Shown: piece after piece, positions 22,301 to 37,170 of the stretch
Layout of the letters: each line of letters begins with the position of its first letter
How positions within the stretch are numbered: position 1 is the first letter of the stretch
Assembly: GCA_018907035.1 (NCBI GenBank)
Contig: JACCIC010000004.1
Coordinates: forward strand, 5,904,001-5,968,000
Reading direction: 5' to 3'
DNA: 64,000 bases
Origin: Sycobia sp. Sy_11
Lineage: Eukaryota > Arthropoda > Insecta > Hymenoptera > Epichrysomallidae
Program-made: the position numbers and the translations under genes
The notes under the pieces: model-generated
What the model was told of the DNA's origin: nothing
The model's database searches: none
What the model saw: the letters and a program-made list of their open reading frames with translations, nothing else

Positions 22301-23626
22301 TTTGTTTTAAGTATATATTCTATACATAAGCTTTGAATTATTGCGATTTATTTTTAATCGTGGCCTATTTCTTTACGTTCATTTTACATTATATAATGTA
22401 CTTGTAAACGCTGGCAAAAGATTTTTTATAATGTTGGGTTATCAAAATTTCCGGAGTCCAAAAATTTCGTTTTGTCGAAGAACTACTTGAGGAGAAAACT
22501 TGGATGTTTTAGAAACATAATTATAATTTTTCTACAATATAATAAATAGAATGCAATTATAATTCTCTAGACGTAGATTATCGATAGGCTGATAAAAATA
22601 AAAAATAAAGTTGCGATAGTAGAACAATGTGCTGGACTTTTTTGGTAATAGTAAGAAAAAAGAATTTTTTAGATACAGGAATTCAATTTTTTCCTATTGC
22701 AATTTTTTTTTGTAATTTAATGAGCTTAATTTGAATAATATTAGAAATTGAATTCCTAATATTCATTATTGAACTTTCAATTTTCTTTAAGTAAATCTTT
22801 AAAAATGTTATTTTATATTTTTTCCTCTCTTGCATAATATGTATTTTCGAAATTACACAAATTATTTTTCCTTTACGAAGCTTTATCAGACGTAGATATA
22901 GTCGCGAGCCACGTAGCAGTGTTATCCAAACCACGTAATAAGTCCCGCTTGAAACTTTGCAGTATTGGCCGTAAAAAGGGACTGGTTAACGAAAATTTGC
23001 AATAAATTATTCTTTACATAATATGTAATATACTATAACGTTTAGCATATTTGCTCAGTCAGTGTTAAAAAAAAAAAAAACAGTTGACATTCCTTTACGA
23101 AAGGGCTATCGAAATACATTTTTATAGATGCACCACAATAAGCTACTGAATTTTAAAGAACGTTATACATAAACATAAAATTATTGCAAATTTCAGTTAA
23201 TTATGTAGTTACGTGTAGTTGATTCACATAGATATGAATTTTAAAATCCGTAAAGCATTTGCATGGGTATATAGAAGAAAGAGCAGTCGACGGCCCGTTA
23301 ATGCTGCACCCTTTTAGCTACAAGTTCAGAATTATCGAAAAAAATCATAATTATCAAGACAGAGAGATTAGCTAGAATGGAACGATAGATCCATCCGATT
23401 ATGTAAGCCACTGAAATATGAAATCCAACGCCCTTAACGAGGCCTTAGCTCCTTCAAATTTTATCTGAATTCTTTAATACCCACTGCATATTAGACTATC
23501 TACATCTCCCATCTCTGTTTTAAAACAAAGCTCTTAACACTATATATAGAGAACTTGACAAGATAATGCACTTTTTACTCCAAAAATGCGCGATGCACAG
23601 GAAGAACGAAAATTTTCTTTAAATAT

Positions 23627-23684
<58 letters not shown>

Positions 23685-25399
23685 CAAAAAGTTCCGAGTA
23701 TTTTTTAATGCCTCCTTATATATGCATAAAAGATTCCGATAATGATTATAAACATTAACTTAATATAGCACCGGTAATTTTTATTACACGCTCCCAGTTA
23801 AATTCATGTCATTACAAACGCATAAAAAGTAACGAGCGCTGTTAAAAGCAGTCCTTTCAATAATTCCATACATTTAAGATGTTGACGATAACTTATTGAA
23901 TAATATCTGGTTACTGATCTCATATAATCATGTACGCATGAAATTCTGATGGAAAATATTTTTACAACACTATTAAATACTTTACTTTTCTCACGGTCTT
24001 ATTAGGCTTTTTGATGAGGAAAAAGCATTGTTACAATCTTTTTAAATTTATTTACAATTTTGATATTAATGCATTTCTCAATTCTTATTTAAAATATATT
24101 TATCCAAAATTTTAATTTCTTATTCTCAGTATAGCGAAGATCCCTGAAAAATAAACCATCCTAATTCATATGAATGTATTAGTGAATTTTATATGAACGT
24201 GGAGATATTTTTCAGTACATATACCGCAAAGGGAAAACACTATAACTTAAGACTATTGTATAATTATTAAAAAAAAACCTAATTAATAGCAACTGACACA
24301 AAGAACTATAGATATACCAAGTGGGTTCTTATTTTGTCGAGTCCCTATTGCCGAGAAAAGCTTATATCAAAAATTTTTTTTTAATTTTGTGAATTGATGT
24401 ACAAACACTTACTCAGAGAAAGCTTTTTGGTTATATTATGATTATTCTGAATAGGCTGTTTACGCATTATGATGTCATTACACATTTCTCTGATACAAAT
24501 TACGACACATTTTGCCGTACAATCAACGAATTGAGAATTTTAAGAATTTTCTTTTTCATGCGAATCTGCAACTTGTTCAGTCGAAACACATGAACTATCA
24601 TATGTCGAATTCGTTAAAAAATCACGAAGAACCTAATTATTATACTAAAATCTTGGTAAAATTATATGCGTTAATATATTTTCATTTTAAAAAAGCCCGA
24701 TCACAATAATTAAAAAAAATGTATTAGCTAATGAATTAGGATGATTTCTAAAAAAAAACTATCGATGAACAAATAAATATATAAAATCAGTCAATCTTCT
24801 AACAGTTTTTGATTTTGTGCTATCGTATGCGACTAACCATTGACATGATTTCACCGAATTCGAATACTAGCAAATACGAAAAAATTTGTATTTAGAAAAT
24901 TCAAATCACTTGCCAAAAAAGAAAATCTGTACAAGTGCGTACATCGTGTGATCTCTATGTACGACCTAATAAATCAAATGATTTTTTGAGGCAGGATTTC
25001 ACGAGCTCACCGATTTATGCGACTGTTATTTATTTACTTACTCAAAAACGTACTTTGTGTCGTATGGTATATACTTTGACGTACGTATATACGGAAATAT
25101 GTCACGTTTGGTTCACGCGCCATTTCTCAAAAGGAGAATTTCATTATATACACAGGGCATTCTGTAAACAAAAAGAATTTTAATTCGCAATTTAAAAAAT
25201 ACTCCTTTCCTATATTATAATATATTTTAATATTCCAAAATTTACCACATAAAATACCTGGAGTCCCATATACCGCAGTGCACAAATTACTATAGAACTC
25301 AGACGTGATGAATACTTTGGAAATCCGTATGCAATCGACAAGAAATTTGCTCGTCCTCTATCAAACTCCACCGTGCGGTATAGAGATCAAAACAAATCT

Positions 25400-25404
<5 letters not shown>
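22301..25404. other. AT-rich gap with one TA array
   Basis: No gene, RNA gene or recognisable mobile element was found apart from the TA array at 23633-23681. The 24935-25183 plus frame has no motif. Confidence 0.5.
23633..23681. repeat. (TA)n microsatellite
   Basis: About 24 TA units. Confidence 0.95.

Positions 25405-25452
<48 letters not shown>
25405..25452. repeat. (CT)n microsatellite
   Basis: About 24 CT units, the first of four CT/GA arrays within 600 bp. Confidence 0.95.
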
Positions 25453-25456
<4 letters not shown>

Positions 25457-25779
25457 AAGTCCAAAGTTGAGGATCGATCTTATAACCTATCAATTAAAGT
25501 TGCGCGGCAATGGACGGAGCGGGAGTTAGGAAAAGGAAGAAAAAATCGGAAAGGAAATAATCCCGACAGGGGCAGGGCAGGACTCTCTCTCTCTCTCTTT
25601 CTCTCTGCCTCTCACTCCTTGTTTACCTGAATCCCCGTCCACTTCTCTGTTCATGCTAAATCTTTCCGTTTGCCAAGGCTCGTGCAGCAATTTGGCAGGT
25701 ATAAGACAGTTCGTATACAAGCTTCGTTCATAGGCGGTGGCGGTGTTAAAATTAAAAGCGTTTAAAGGGCGGGAGGAAA

Positions 25780-25827
25780 GAGAGAGAAAGAGAGAGAGAG
25801 AGTGAGAGAGAGAGAGAGAGAGAGAGA
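25780..25827. repeat. (GA)n microsatellite, imperfect
   Basis: A GA array interrupted by AA and GT variants. Confidence 0.9.
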
Positions 25828-25933
25828 ATGCGCCTCGAGTGCACTCGTTGAAATAACACGGGCTGTCAGTTAAGGAGGATATGCTAAACGCACCGTGGTC
25901 TAGCCTACACATATACAAGCGAGTGAGGAGGAG

Positions 25934-25937
<4 letters not shown>

Positions 25938-25971
<34 letters not shown>
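25938..25971. repeat. (GA)n microsatellite
   Basis: About 17 GA units after a GAG triplet lead. Confidence 0.9.
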
Positions 25972-25974
<3 letters not shown>

Positions 25975-26280
25975 AAGAGAGACGAACGTCGATTTCGAAA
26001 ATTTCTCTCGCAGACGCAGTCGTGCGCCAACGTCGAATCGAAAGAAGATGCTCCTCCCCTTCCCTCCATCCCAACATTTCGTCTTTCTGCCTTATTTTTT
26101 TTCTTCGCTTCCGCGCGATATTCTTATCAGAGCTGTGTGTATAATAACTGTTATTTTGGTAGGTGGGTGGGTGGAGGGAGGAAGGGGGAGAGATTCGAAG
26201 GTGATTTCGACAGGACCGGAAAGTCGAGAATTGAATGTTTTTCGAGTCAATTTTATAACACACAGCCGATCTTATGGATA

Positions 26281-29200
26281 ACGGATGCTATCGGAAGAGC
26301 TATAGAGAAGGCCTAATTGGCCTTTTCATTTACTATATATATATGCGAATTTTTTTCCTCTTATTTTTTCTAAAAGCACTAACATAGTACCTGATATCTA
26401 ATAAATAAAGTATTAATACAATGGTTCGTAAAAGTATACATAATATTATTATTAATTTATGATTAGCGAAAATTGTAGGGTAATTATGTTTTTATTCTAA
26501 GATTTTACTAAAAACAACAAAGTTCTATAGATCCTGTATTGCGTAGAATGATACAAAGTATCATTCTATATTGAAATTTGTATACAAATTTCAATTTTTT
26601 CATTAAAATGTGAGGGAAAGAGTGTCATATATGTATATTTACATATCCATAATTTTATAAAACTTGAACCTGTGTTGTTCTTGTGGATTTTTCCATTGCT
26701 CTATCTTTATCCGATTTTGAGGGTAAATATTTTTTGTAATTTTACCAGATTTTGATATCAAATTAATCTGAACTATAATTTTTTCATACACAACTGAAAA
26801 AACAGGTGAAAATTTTTATTTTACACTTTAAAAACGAATGTAAAATGCAAAATCATATTTCTGTATAAATAGGTAGATTAAAAATCGACAATATCGATAT
26901 GTCGTTGTAAGAAAGAAGAAAAAAAAGCTTTAAAAAACCGTTAAAAATATAAAGAATGGTTAAATTTCAGCTATGTTTTATCGATGATAATAAAAAACAA
27001 TTTACTCGCATGTACAGGATCGAAGATTATGGCGCCATTGTCATTTCGCTCTGGACATTGCATACTGGCTTACTTTTAACGGAAAGTATATATACGAGTA
27101 ATTATTCATCTCTATAGTGTACTATTTCCACTCTCCAAGAGAGTTAGAAAGCACAGTATATGTAATCAACATGGAGGATTGTAAAATCTCCAAATTGACA
27201 ATATTGAGAATAATTTATTAAATGGGGCTCGGACATTGTCAGCCGCTGTGTTGGGAAGATTATACGATAAAAATTTTCAGCGTTAAATTATTTATACCGA
27301 AGTGAAATCGCTGCTCGCACCGGTGCTGTTTCTTTTTTTTTCTACGATATATATTTTCTATTAATATGAAATAATTGAGAACGAGTTATTTTTTTTCTAA
27401 TTTGATCTTGTAAATACGTATTTTAAGGGTGGATTGTTGAAAAATAAAAGATATTTATTAACAATTTAGTTTTTTTTAAAGCCTGTGTAAACAATACTAT
27501 CCGTTGTAATGAAATTCAAGAGCCCGAGATTTGTTACAGGGCACTCTCTAGTATCCAAAAATATTTGTTAGGACTCCAGATATATATTACAAATATAAAG
27601 AACAGAGTGGGGAGAGTTATGCCAAAATTCTTGCTCACTCTTACTTTTTTAACTACACCTGGTATTTTATAGCTTAAGCAGTTTTCAACATAGCATTTTG
27701 AAAAAATACAGAGAGCAAAAATGATGATTGGATACAAGAATACTGTAAGAATTCGTTCGATATACCATATGATATACGCGCAGGCTTTTTATCGTGAAAA
27801 TCCCCTTCGCTTCTAACGACGCGATAATTGTTCCGCTGCCTATGTGCGCTAAATTTTTTTCCTCATATATTTATAAGCCTATGGATTTTAGGGAAACTTC
27901 ATATCTACCTTTTGACAATCATTGGAATAACAATTATATAATTTACTTTTGTTATTATACAGGCACGTTTTAAAATTTATAATCCGTTACTATAATAATA
28001 GCGTCTCTGTATCGCAGAATCGCACTTTTGGGCAAAAGTTTTGTAGGAATGATGTCAAAAACAAAAAAGAAAAAAATGAATCGGTACCGCATCCGCTTAT
28101 TTCAGAATAGAGACGAATAATTGCTTCCGTTTTAGGATTGCTTTATATTAACGCCTGCTGCTGCTACTTCTGCTTTCCTATATATATATATATATATTCT
28201 ACTTCAAACGTATACATATAAAACTTAGAAAGCGGAAGGTTCTGTACATCTCCCAACGAAGAAATCAGAGAAAAAAAAATTATATTCCTTATGTGTTAGA
28301 CTGAGCCACATAATGGATGGGTTTTCGGCCGAATAATAATTCTGGGAGCTCGTGGCTTTGCATCGCGATGTTTTTGTATAATCGAGCGATTAGCAAAGCG
28401 TTACCAAACAGGCCGGCTGGTTCGTACGTCCCGATGCCGCTTCCATATGGATAATCATTTAATAAATCGTAACATTGTTGGTAAACAAAGGTGACGGTCG
28501 TAAATTATTCGCTCGTAAAGTGAGGTTTCGCGTGAAAGGAAGCTTCTTTACCATATATATATATATATAAAGGAATAAAGAAATGTTATATAAGTGTGAA
28601 CTATGCGGTGCGAAAAATGTGTGAACAATATGTTAATTGATCCTATAGCCTATATATAAATCCTCATAGGCTACCTGTATTATATATTTGTGCCTGGCTA
28701 TACGTTTCACCCTAATAAAGACGTAGTATATCGAGATAAAATATTCTTCGTGCTTCTTGTGGTATTTAATAAAGGTCCAGAATTTGATTTATGTATTTTA
28801 TAGATCCTTTACATTTTTAGACATAATCGTAACTAATAAATTGAGTTATTATCTGTTTTTATTTAACTGCTCTTTTTCTAGACATAATATATATATATAT
28901 ATACCGTCTTTCTGAAAAGACACGCCAGCTTCATTAAATGATATGAAACGCACGACTTACATCCATTAGCCAATCATAGCACATATAATGATATTATTTT
29001 CTACTATATATAATATATATATACCTATAATATATTTTAAATTTTATAAATAAATGACTTTTTCTTAACTTTCACAGAATTTCAAGTACGAATTTTTCTT
29101 AGAGCCATAATACTTTTGCTTTAATTACGAAACTGATGCAGTTACATTTTACTTAATCGAAATATTTAATTTAGAATTAAGTCTATTTATATAAATAAGT

Positions 29201-29690
29201 GTATAACGCGAACTACGACGCACAATAATTAAAGGTCTTGGAGTAATGGACAATATATCGTTTAAGTCGATTTTGAAAAACAAAAAAATTTTACAGATAC
29301 GCCTAAAAATTGCAATTCATAATTCCATACGATTCTAATACATTAATATATTTGTGAATACAGGACATGTTAAGGTATTTCTAAAAAACAAAATGAAAAT
29401 ATATTTAATTGGTACAACAACGTACAGAAATTTTGAAGTCAATTTTGAAAAAATATATGAAAATAATTTCTTTTTTAAAAACTAACTTTCTTATATTATT
29501 GTATTTATCGCTCTTATATTATTCTATTTTACATACACAGAATAATGTAAGGATTCAACTGCTTATTAGTGTTTCAAAATCAAATGAACCGCTCGGAAAA
29601 TAAAAATTATTGCGAATTACTTCCAAGACTTACAACCGCACTGTGGGACGTAATTCTATCACTGTCTCTATTATAGTTTTACCAGGAAAC
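26281..29690. other. AT-rich gap
   Basis: No gene found. Short TA runs occur near 28171-28197, 28554-28568 and 28885-28902. Open frames (27534-27737 minus, 29409-29603 plus) look like noise. Confidence 0.5.
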
Positions 29691-30223
29691 CGAATGAACT
29701 GAAAAATCACCGGCCTCCTCGAGCGACGCAAAAGAGCGCGAATTTACGGATGATCGATGCGGAGACGACCGAAAAATTTGTCCGTGCGCGCCCGCGCGCA
29801 CACACACACGCAGAAAATATATAAAAAAGTATACCGGTTTTACCCCCGGGCGCCGCGATGCTCGCAGATATTATATAAAGTGCTCGCAGCAATATTATAA
29901 AACAAAACGGCGAACCGAGCCGTTGCGCCACGCGGGCTCGCAAGGAGAGGGGGGGGGGGAAGGATCGATAATATCTCAATCGAGAGCTGAATCGACTATT
30001 AGATCGACCGAGGAAGAGGTGGAGGAAGAAGTAGAAGAAGTAGGAGAAGAAGACGAAGAGGACGAAGAAGAGCCGATGGTGTGGGGCGGGAGGAGGGAAG
30101 AACATCCAGCGCTTCCCCAATTTTCTTGCCGCTCTATATATATATATACATTCGAACATCCGCTCGGTCCGCTTCAAGGCCCGCGCGCCCGCGAAAGTCG
30201 ACCGGTCGCCGAAATAACAAAAC

Positions 30224-30245
30224 GCTAGCGCGTCCGCGCGCTAGC
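30224..30245. repeat. Perfect 9-bp inverted repeat
   Basis: GCTAGCGCG, four bases, then CGCGCTAGC. It could be a protein binding site or a short hairpin. Confidence 0.8.
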
Positions 30246-30326
30246 TCTGGTCTATTTTAGGGAGAAGCCGCGCGCCGCCAAAATAAATAGACACCCACTG
30301 CCGGTCGCGCGCCTTTGCTCCTGTTC

Positions 30327-30340
30327 CTGCTGCTGCTGCT
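30327..30340. repeat. (CTG)n tract
   Basis: Four to five CTG units in the GC-rich island. Confidence 0.7.
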
Positions 30341-30589
30341 TTTGCGGCCGCCCATCGGACTTGTATAAGCAGAATTGTGGTCCTCCTCCGACTATATATT
30401 AACTACTGCAATTTTCCCTATATTGACATTGACGCAGCTATATAGGTCTGTCTATATATATATATATATATATGTACCGTCGGTAGTTAGGAGGCCCGCG
30501 CTCTCGCGTTACCTTGCAGTTTCGCCCATGGCTTATCTTATAATGTGTATACACGCGGCTGACCAACTGTTCGATTTGCAAAATTATTA

Positions 30590-31418
<829 letters not shown>

Positions 31419-31459
<41 letters not shown>
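31419..31459. repeat. (TA)n microsatellite
   Basis: About 20 TA units. Confidence 0.95.
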
Positions 31460-31467
<8 letters not shown>

Positions 31468-34400
31468 CATACATACACATATATACATAACGTTTAGCAG
31501 TGCCGCTCTAAAATTTGCCGAAAGCCGTTTCGATCTCTTCCCCCCTTGATGACGAAAATTCGGAGGATTATATATATAGACATATATATTGGCCGAGGCG
31601 AAATACCGGAAAGTCACTTCCCGCCGTTCGTCCTCAATTTTTCACGCGTCACAACTGGCGTTTATTTTCTTTTCCGTTCGTGGTATGAGGCTTATATGGA
31701 AATTGGTGTGCAAACTTCGCGGATAAGACCTTTTTTAAGGGAATTTTGTGACGAGTGAAAAATTGGAACGGGAAGGGCAACGTCCGAAGTGTGCGGAATG
31801 GCTATATGCCGATTTCAGCCAGACTGGTAAAAATAACAGACTGACCTTTCATGAAAATCCCCCGAAGCGTTTCTCGTTGTTGTCATACTGAAAATTTCAA
31901 ACGCACTCGATTGTCGCAATCTAACTAAAATTTCAATGTTCACTTTAAAACAAATTAATTAACAGTGCACTTAAATGCAATAATCCTCATTAAAATTGTA
32001 TAAAAACGCATTGAAGCCTCTGTTCATTTATTATTTGTTCAGAATTCTTATATAAATTGTAAATTTTTATCGAATTCGTAATTTTAATTTCATTTTTTAT
32101 TTAATTTAATTTTTCATTTTCATTTAATTTCAATCAAAGATATTTAAATTATAAAATTGTATAAAAGTTTAGATATTTACATGCAATTAATACTTATTAT
32201 ATGAATTCTCAATCGGTCTTGTATACTAGCCAAGGTAATTTTTGTGCCACTTGCGAGAGTAAGAAGGTGCACTATGTGAAACTAAAATTTTTTTAATAAA
32301 ATCGTAAAAAACGTTATTCACAAAGTTTTTATATGAATTTAGCTTAAAATCTAGATCAATTTAAACAAAAAATATTAAAAAATAAAATTATATATTATTT
32401 ATTTTATAAATAAATATAATAGAAGCTATTAACTATCAATAATTGAAGATAAGGAATAATAAATTAAATTTCACACAAATTTTTATAAACTTTAATAACT
32501 TTAATTATCAATACATATCCATAAATTTTAGATGAACGTCATCAAAATTTCTATGACCGCCACTGATATTTTATGTTCTAGGAAGCAAAAAATTCTTTTT
32601 ATATATATTTATTCATGTATCATTCGTTTTAAAGATATTTTATGAATATTTATTAACATTTGAGGTAAAATTTATTCATAGCATTTCACTGATAATTCAT
32701 AAACCCGTTCCTCGATAAAATTTCAAATTTTTGCTGGGTATAAACGTACTTTGTATTAATATAGCTTATACTGAATATATTCATATACTTATAAACTATA
32801 ACTGAAAAAAACAAGTTTACAAATTATAAATCGATATTTCTTAAATTAATATAAATGCAGCTTTTCGTTGTTTTTAATTTTTGTTGGTATCTTATTGTCA
32901 ATATAGAAAGAGAGTAGTTTTATTTTTCAAACTGAATAAAATTTTAATATATTGAAAAAAATAGATTTTTTTTGATAAACAAAAATCTTGTGGTGTGCTT
33001 TGAAAATTTTCATATATAAGCGGTATTCTTAATGTTTTTCGACCTATTCTTATTTAGAAGAATAACATTTGAGAAAAAATAATTTTTTTAATTTTCAAAA
33101 AATTTTTTTAATTTTCTTTTTGAAAAGCAAAAAACGTCGTTTTTGAGAGAGAAACCCACAGCTACAAGAACTTAGTCAATAATATTTATTTTCAAACTTA
33201 TCGATCAAATTGTTTATATTTTTATGTTGATTCGTATTATTAGTCGTTTGGCTGAAAAATTGTGGTTCAAAGCATAACAGGGAAAAATCTAAATTTATAT
33301 TTCGTGTATAAAAAAGTGAAAAACAATATTCTATAGCAACAATACGATCTGTAAAAAATTGATTCAAAGTTTACAATAAACATCCACTATGGTATAAACT
33401 TTTATTTCAAAGCGAACTCGTAGTTGTGGAATTCTTATAACAATAGTAACGTTGCGCTAAGATGTAGTCGGATATATAATTTGGTTCGATTTGAACACTG
33501 GTTCCTATGGGATACAAACTGAAATTTAAATTGAAAGTCTTCAGATCTAAGAAATACACAATCGAATTGACTTCGTAAATGACTATTGTAGCAGGAGTTT
33601 AGCTCTAAATATGAATGTTTTAAAGTTTTGAAACACACCATTTAACAACCTTGAAAGTAGGTTTTGCTAATGTCTTTTCTTAACTCTTGTTTATGCCGAG
33701 AATGAAAATGAAAATTAACTTATGGTCGAATAAACGTACATTAAAAGCTTATGAGAATCTTTATAAGGCCTATACTTAAATTTTTTGTTTAATAGAGTCA
33801 TCGATCACGCGAAATCTATCCAAATTTATCAGAGGAGAGGGACGTTTTAAGAAGTTGACGCCAATGGAGGAAAGGAAGTGCAGAATACACATATACATAT
33901 TATAGGAGGTACTTTTAGGTACCGCGAAGCCATCAGATCTCCTTCCCGGATTTCGGCTCCTCATACGTATACTAATCTAATAAAGCAATTATGTTATAAC
34001 ATTGCGGCGGGAATCCCCCTTATTATACATCCCCTTTAATTATATAGGAAGGTAGCTGATGAAGCGCGCACGCCGAGTGCACACGCATTATGTATCTAAT
34101 ATATGTGTATATATATATACGTGCGGTAACGAGGGTGGGGAAGAGGGCGCGCGCGCCCCGGCCGCGGCTTTTTATTTGATTATGGAATTAATGCTGACCG
34201 TAAAACCAACAATGGGGGAGGAGCGCGATGCGGACTACCCGGTCCCCGTTTTTTTTTTTTGTATTTATTTATTATTTTAATATCTATTAATACGCTTAGA
34301 ATATAATAATACAGAGTTAGGTGAGTATTCACTAGAGGTGACATATGAACTAGTTTTTCAAAAGTAAATTTGAAAAACCTTATAATTCGATTTTTTCAAG

Positions 34401-36580
34401 TCCAATTTCATAGAATTTCAGTTACGCAATCATCTTAAAACCAACATAAACTAAAAACGTATTTTGTGTACGTTAATCAATTAAATAATATACGGATATG
34501 GATGGATACTTTTTCATTTAAGAAAACAGTTTTCTTGACTTGATTTAGGAAAAGATGTACATGTTTTATGGAGGAATACCAACGATCAGTTAAACATTTT
34601 TAAAAACCATATCAAATAGACTGTGGAACTTTTACAATTACCTTTATACGTCGCTTCTAAACTTTAAGATAGACATATATAGTAAATTATTATATATGTT
34701 AGTGACATTGGGTATATTTAATGGATCCTGCAATGTTTATATAACGCAAAAATGACAATGTCAATAAAAGTAGAGCTATTTTTATTCATATTTACTTAAG
34801 TTAGTATTTCTTTGAACTAAATTAACAATAGAAATATACCAAAAACAACACATGTCAATGACTTTTTTGCTGTATTTATTTAAAGGTAGATCCAGTAGGA
34901 ATTGATTAACGATATACATAGAGCTGTAGATTTTATAATAGATTATATAAATTTGCATCGTTTAAAAATTTGCGCATTAATTGACTGATGCTTCCATCTT
35001 TGTTGAATGCGGTGTTTAAGTTCTGGTTGAGTGATGAATTCATCTGTCTGTGCATATTTTGTATGCTCTAGCTTTAATATCAAATGAGAATACGCAGCCT
35101 CAGTATATCATCTTCTAATTCTCGTATAAACTTTGTTCAATACGTGAGAAATTAGTTATGAGGCTTTTATTAAAAGTACTTTCTCTCATTTTCCGTAAAT
35201 AAGCATCCTTAGATGCTCATAATCTGTTTCTCGATTCAATAGATGCTAATTTAGATTATGAATACGCATCGATGATGAACAGGTATCTCGTTATCTATTA
35301 CGAGTTTCTCAAAGGTATGACTTACTAGGGGCAGTGCATCACTCTATACGTATATCTAGTTGTATTGATAAAAATTACTTTAAGTTTGATTCATTTTAAA
35401 GTTTCGATACATAATTACGTAATTTCTTTTGAAGATTCAGACTCTGACATTTTGCGAGTAAGGATTTTTTATTTCATTGGATTTTCATCGGAAAATAACA
35501 GTTGACTGGAAAACGATTGATAAGATCATCGTAAAAAGTTATGAACTACTATTTGTTATGATAATAGCTAAAATGCTTAATTATAAAAGACAGTTATAGA
35601 TTCAGAATTATGACACATATACATATCTTGAAACAAAGACACAAAATCTTAAAATCTATATAAAGACGAACTATTCGCGCAAGGACGACCAGAAAGTCGC
35701 TTGTAATAATTCATATCTATTTTATAAAACCCTTAAATCGCGTATATGTAAATATTTACATAATTTCAGTGAACGCCTTAATTTTGAAAAGTATATAGAA
35801 TTTATTCTGGAAAATTGCGTGGCAGCGCTCGTATGGATTTCAATACAATCGCTTATACAATCAGTTGACCGCGAAAGGTGAAAGTTATTTCGATATCCTT
35901 CAATTAGATGCTCGACAGATATCAAAATGCTTGGATTATAACACCATCGAGTTGAAACTGTCGTTAGACCCGCGGCATCGATTCTGTGAAAGTTTATGGG
36001 CGAACGATCCCTTGTACCGATGCGCCTTCCATATATCTGGCATTTAAGCGCTTTTTTTATACGACCCACAGAGATTTTTACACATATAATCAAGTTCTGG
36101 GCTATACTGTTAAGGAGATATTGATTAATGTGATCGAGCGATTTTTGCTTCGATCCAAAAATTATATAGCGCTTGCTGTCAGTGCAATATAATAACTATA
36201 TGTAAGGGAACTGATTTACAAAAGACTCCGTTTGATGCTTACGAAGGAGAGAACTGTCGGCGACCAATTAGTCTATTTATTTTCATGGGCCCATTATTAT
36301 AATTTTATCATATCCAGGCACAATAGTTAGTTTTAATTTAGAAAAAATACATGTAATGATTTTATATTATTTAAAACGAACTTGAAAAAAAATCTTCGTA
36401 TAATACAAAATCTTTTTATTTATTTATCATTATTACTATTATCATTCTTCGCGTATAGTAATTATAATAATTTTAAATTTACACAACTGATCAACGTTCC
36501 TGCAGAATGATTATACGACTAAATTAAATTAAAGTTCAGAATTCGGGCCAGAAAAAATGCGAATTTAAATTACGTTTATC
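31460..36580. other. Long AT-rich gap
   Basis: A GC-richer patch at 33990-34250 has CG repeats and a T10-11 run. The rest is AT-rich. Frames at 31546-31758, 33435-33641, 35722-36093 and 35865-36047 were read and show no domain or codon pattern I trust. Confidence 0.45.
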
Positions 36581-37116
36581 GAGTAATCCGGACGCGATCG
36601 CTCCTTTAAGCTCTTCACTATATTATTCCAAAACAAGTCCTTCTTGTATATAAAAATATATAGATATATAGATATCTTATAATCTAGCTAAATTTCAGCG
36701 ACGGGGTCCTATTTGAATTCCCAAGAATCGTTCCCTATAAATCTCCTTGATTGCACCCGCTAATTCTATTCGGGCAAATTGATACAAATACATCTTATTA
36801 GCCGGGAGATGATCCCCTCTGCATGGGAATAGAGCCGATCATTATACGTCCATATCTCTCTCGGGACGGGCTCGAGGGGGTTCCCCCTCCCCTGAGAATC
36901 CGCGCGACCCAGTTTGCGGTATAATCAATTAAATAGTATAGGCATACAGCGAACGCGACCGCCTTGCGTTTAATCTATCGGTAGCTCGGATTTTAACCAC
37001 CCACCGTTTAAGGGAGCAAGGGACCCCCCGCCCTCGTTGACGCTCGACTCGCGATTAACGGTCACGTGTACCTGCGCATACGCGTGCGTGTGTGACTACG
37101 TCTGCACATTTACTTA

Positions 37117-37118
<2 letters not shown>
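36581..37118. other. GC-richer segment before a TA array
   Basis: Around 36840-37090 the sequence is GC-rich with C and G homopolymer clusters. No coding motifs. It has the same island-plus-microsatellite arrangement as elsewhere in the window. Confidence 0.4.

Positions 37119-37168
<50 letters not shown>
37119..37168. repeat. (TA)n microsatellite
   Basis: About 25 TA units. Confidence 0.95.

Positions 37169-37170
<2 letters not shown>

Larger units (their letters stand above)
25453..26280. other. CT/GA-rich island
   Basis: A GC-richer segment with a CT run (about 25584-25600), then GA runs at 25780-25827 and 25938-25971. The strand bias of the repeats switches from CT to GA near 25700, so the segment could fold or act as GAGA-factor sites. 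The long minus-strand frame 25526-26263 is mostly Leu-Ser repeats from these arrays. Confidence 0.45.
29690..30380. other. GC-rich island with purine tract and CTG repeat
   Basis: About 700 bp of CpG-rich DNA. It contains a G9-10 run near 29949, a 110-bp almost pure purine tract on the plus strand (about 30007-30105), a perfect palindrome at 30224-30245 and a (CTG)n tract at 30327-30340. The plus frame over the purine tract gives a Glu-rich product that follows from base composition alone. It looks like a promoter or 5' UTR, but no start site can be fixed. Confidence 0.45.

Noticed and set aside
25526..26263. 245-residue minus frame
   Set aside because: Dominated by Leu-Ser repeats from (GA)n arrays, with no domain and no start context.
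29707..30177. 156-residue minus frame and a Glu-rich plus frame
   Set aside because: Both are explained by the purine tract and CpG bias; no motif on either strand.
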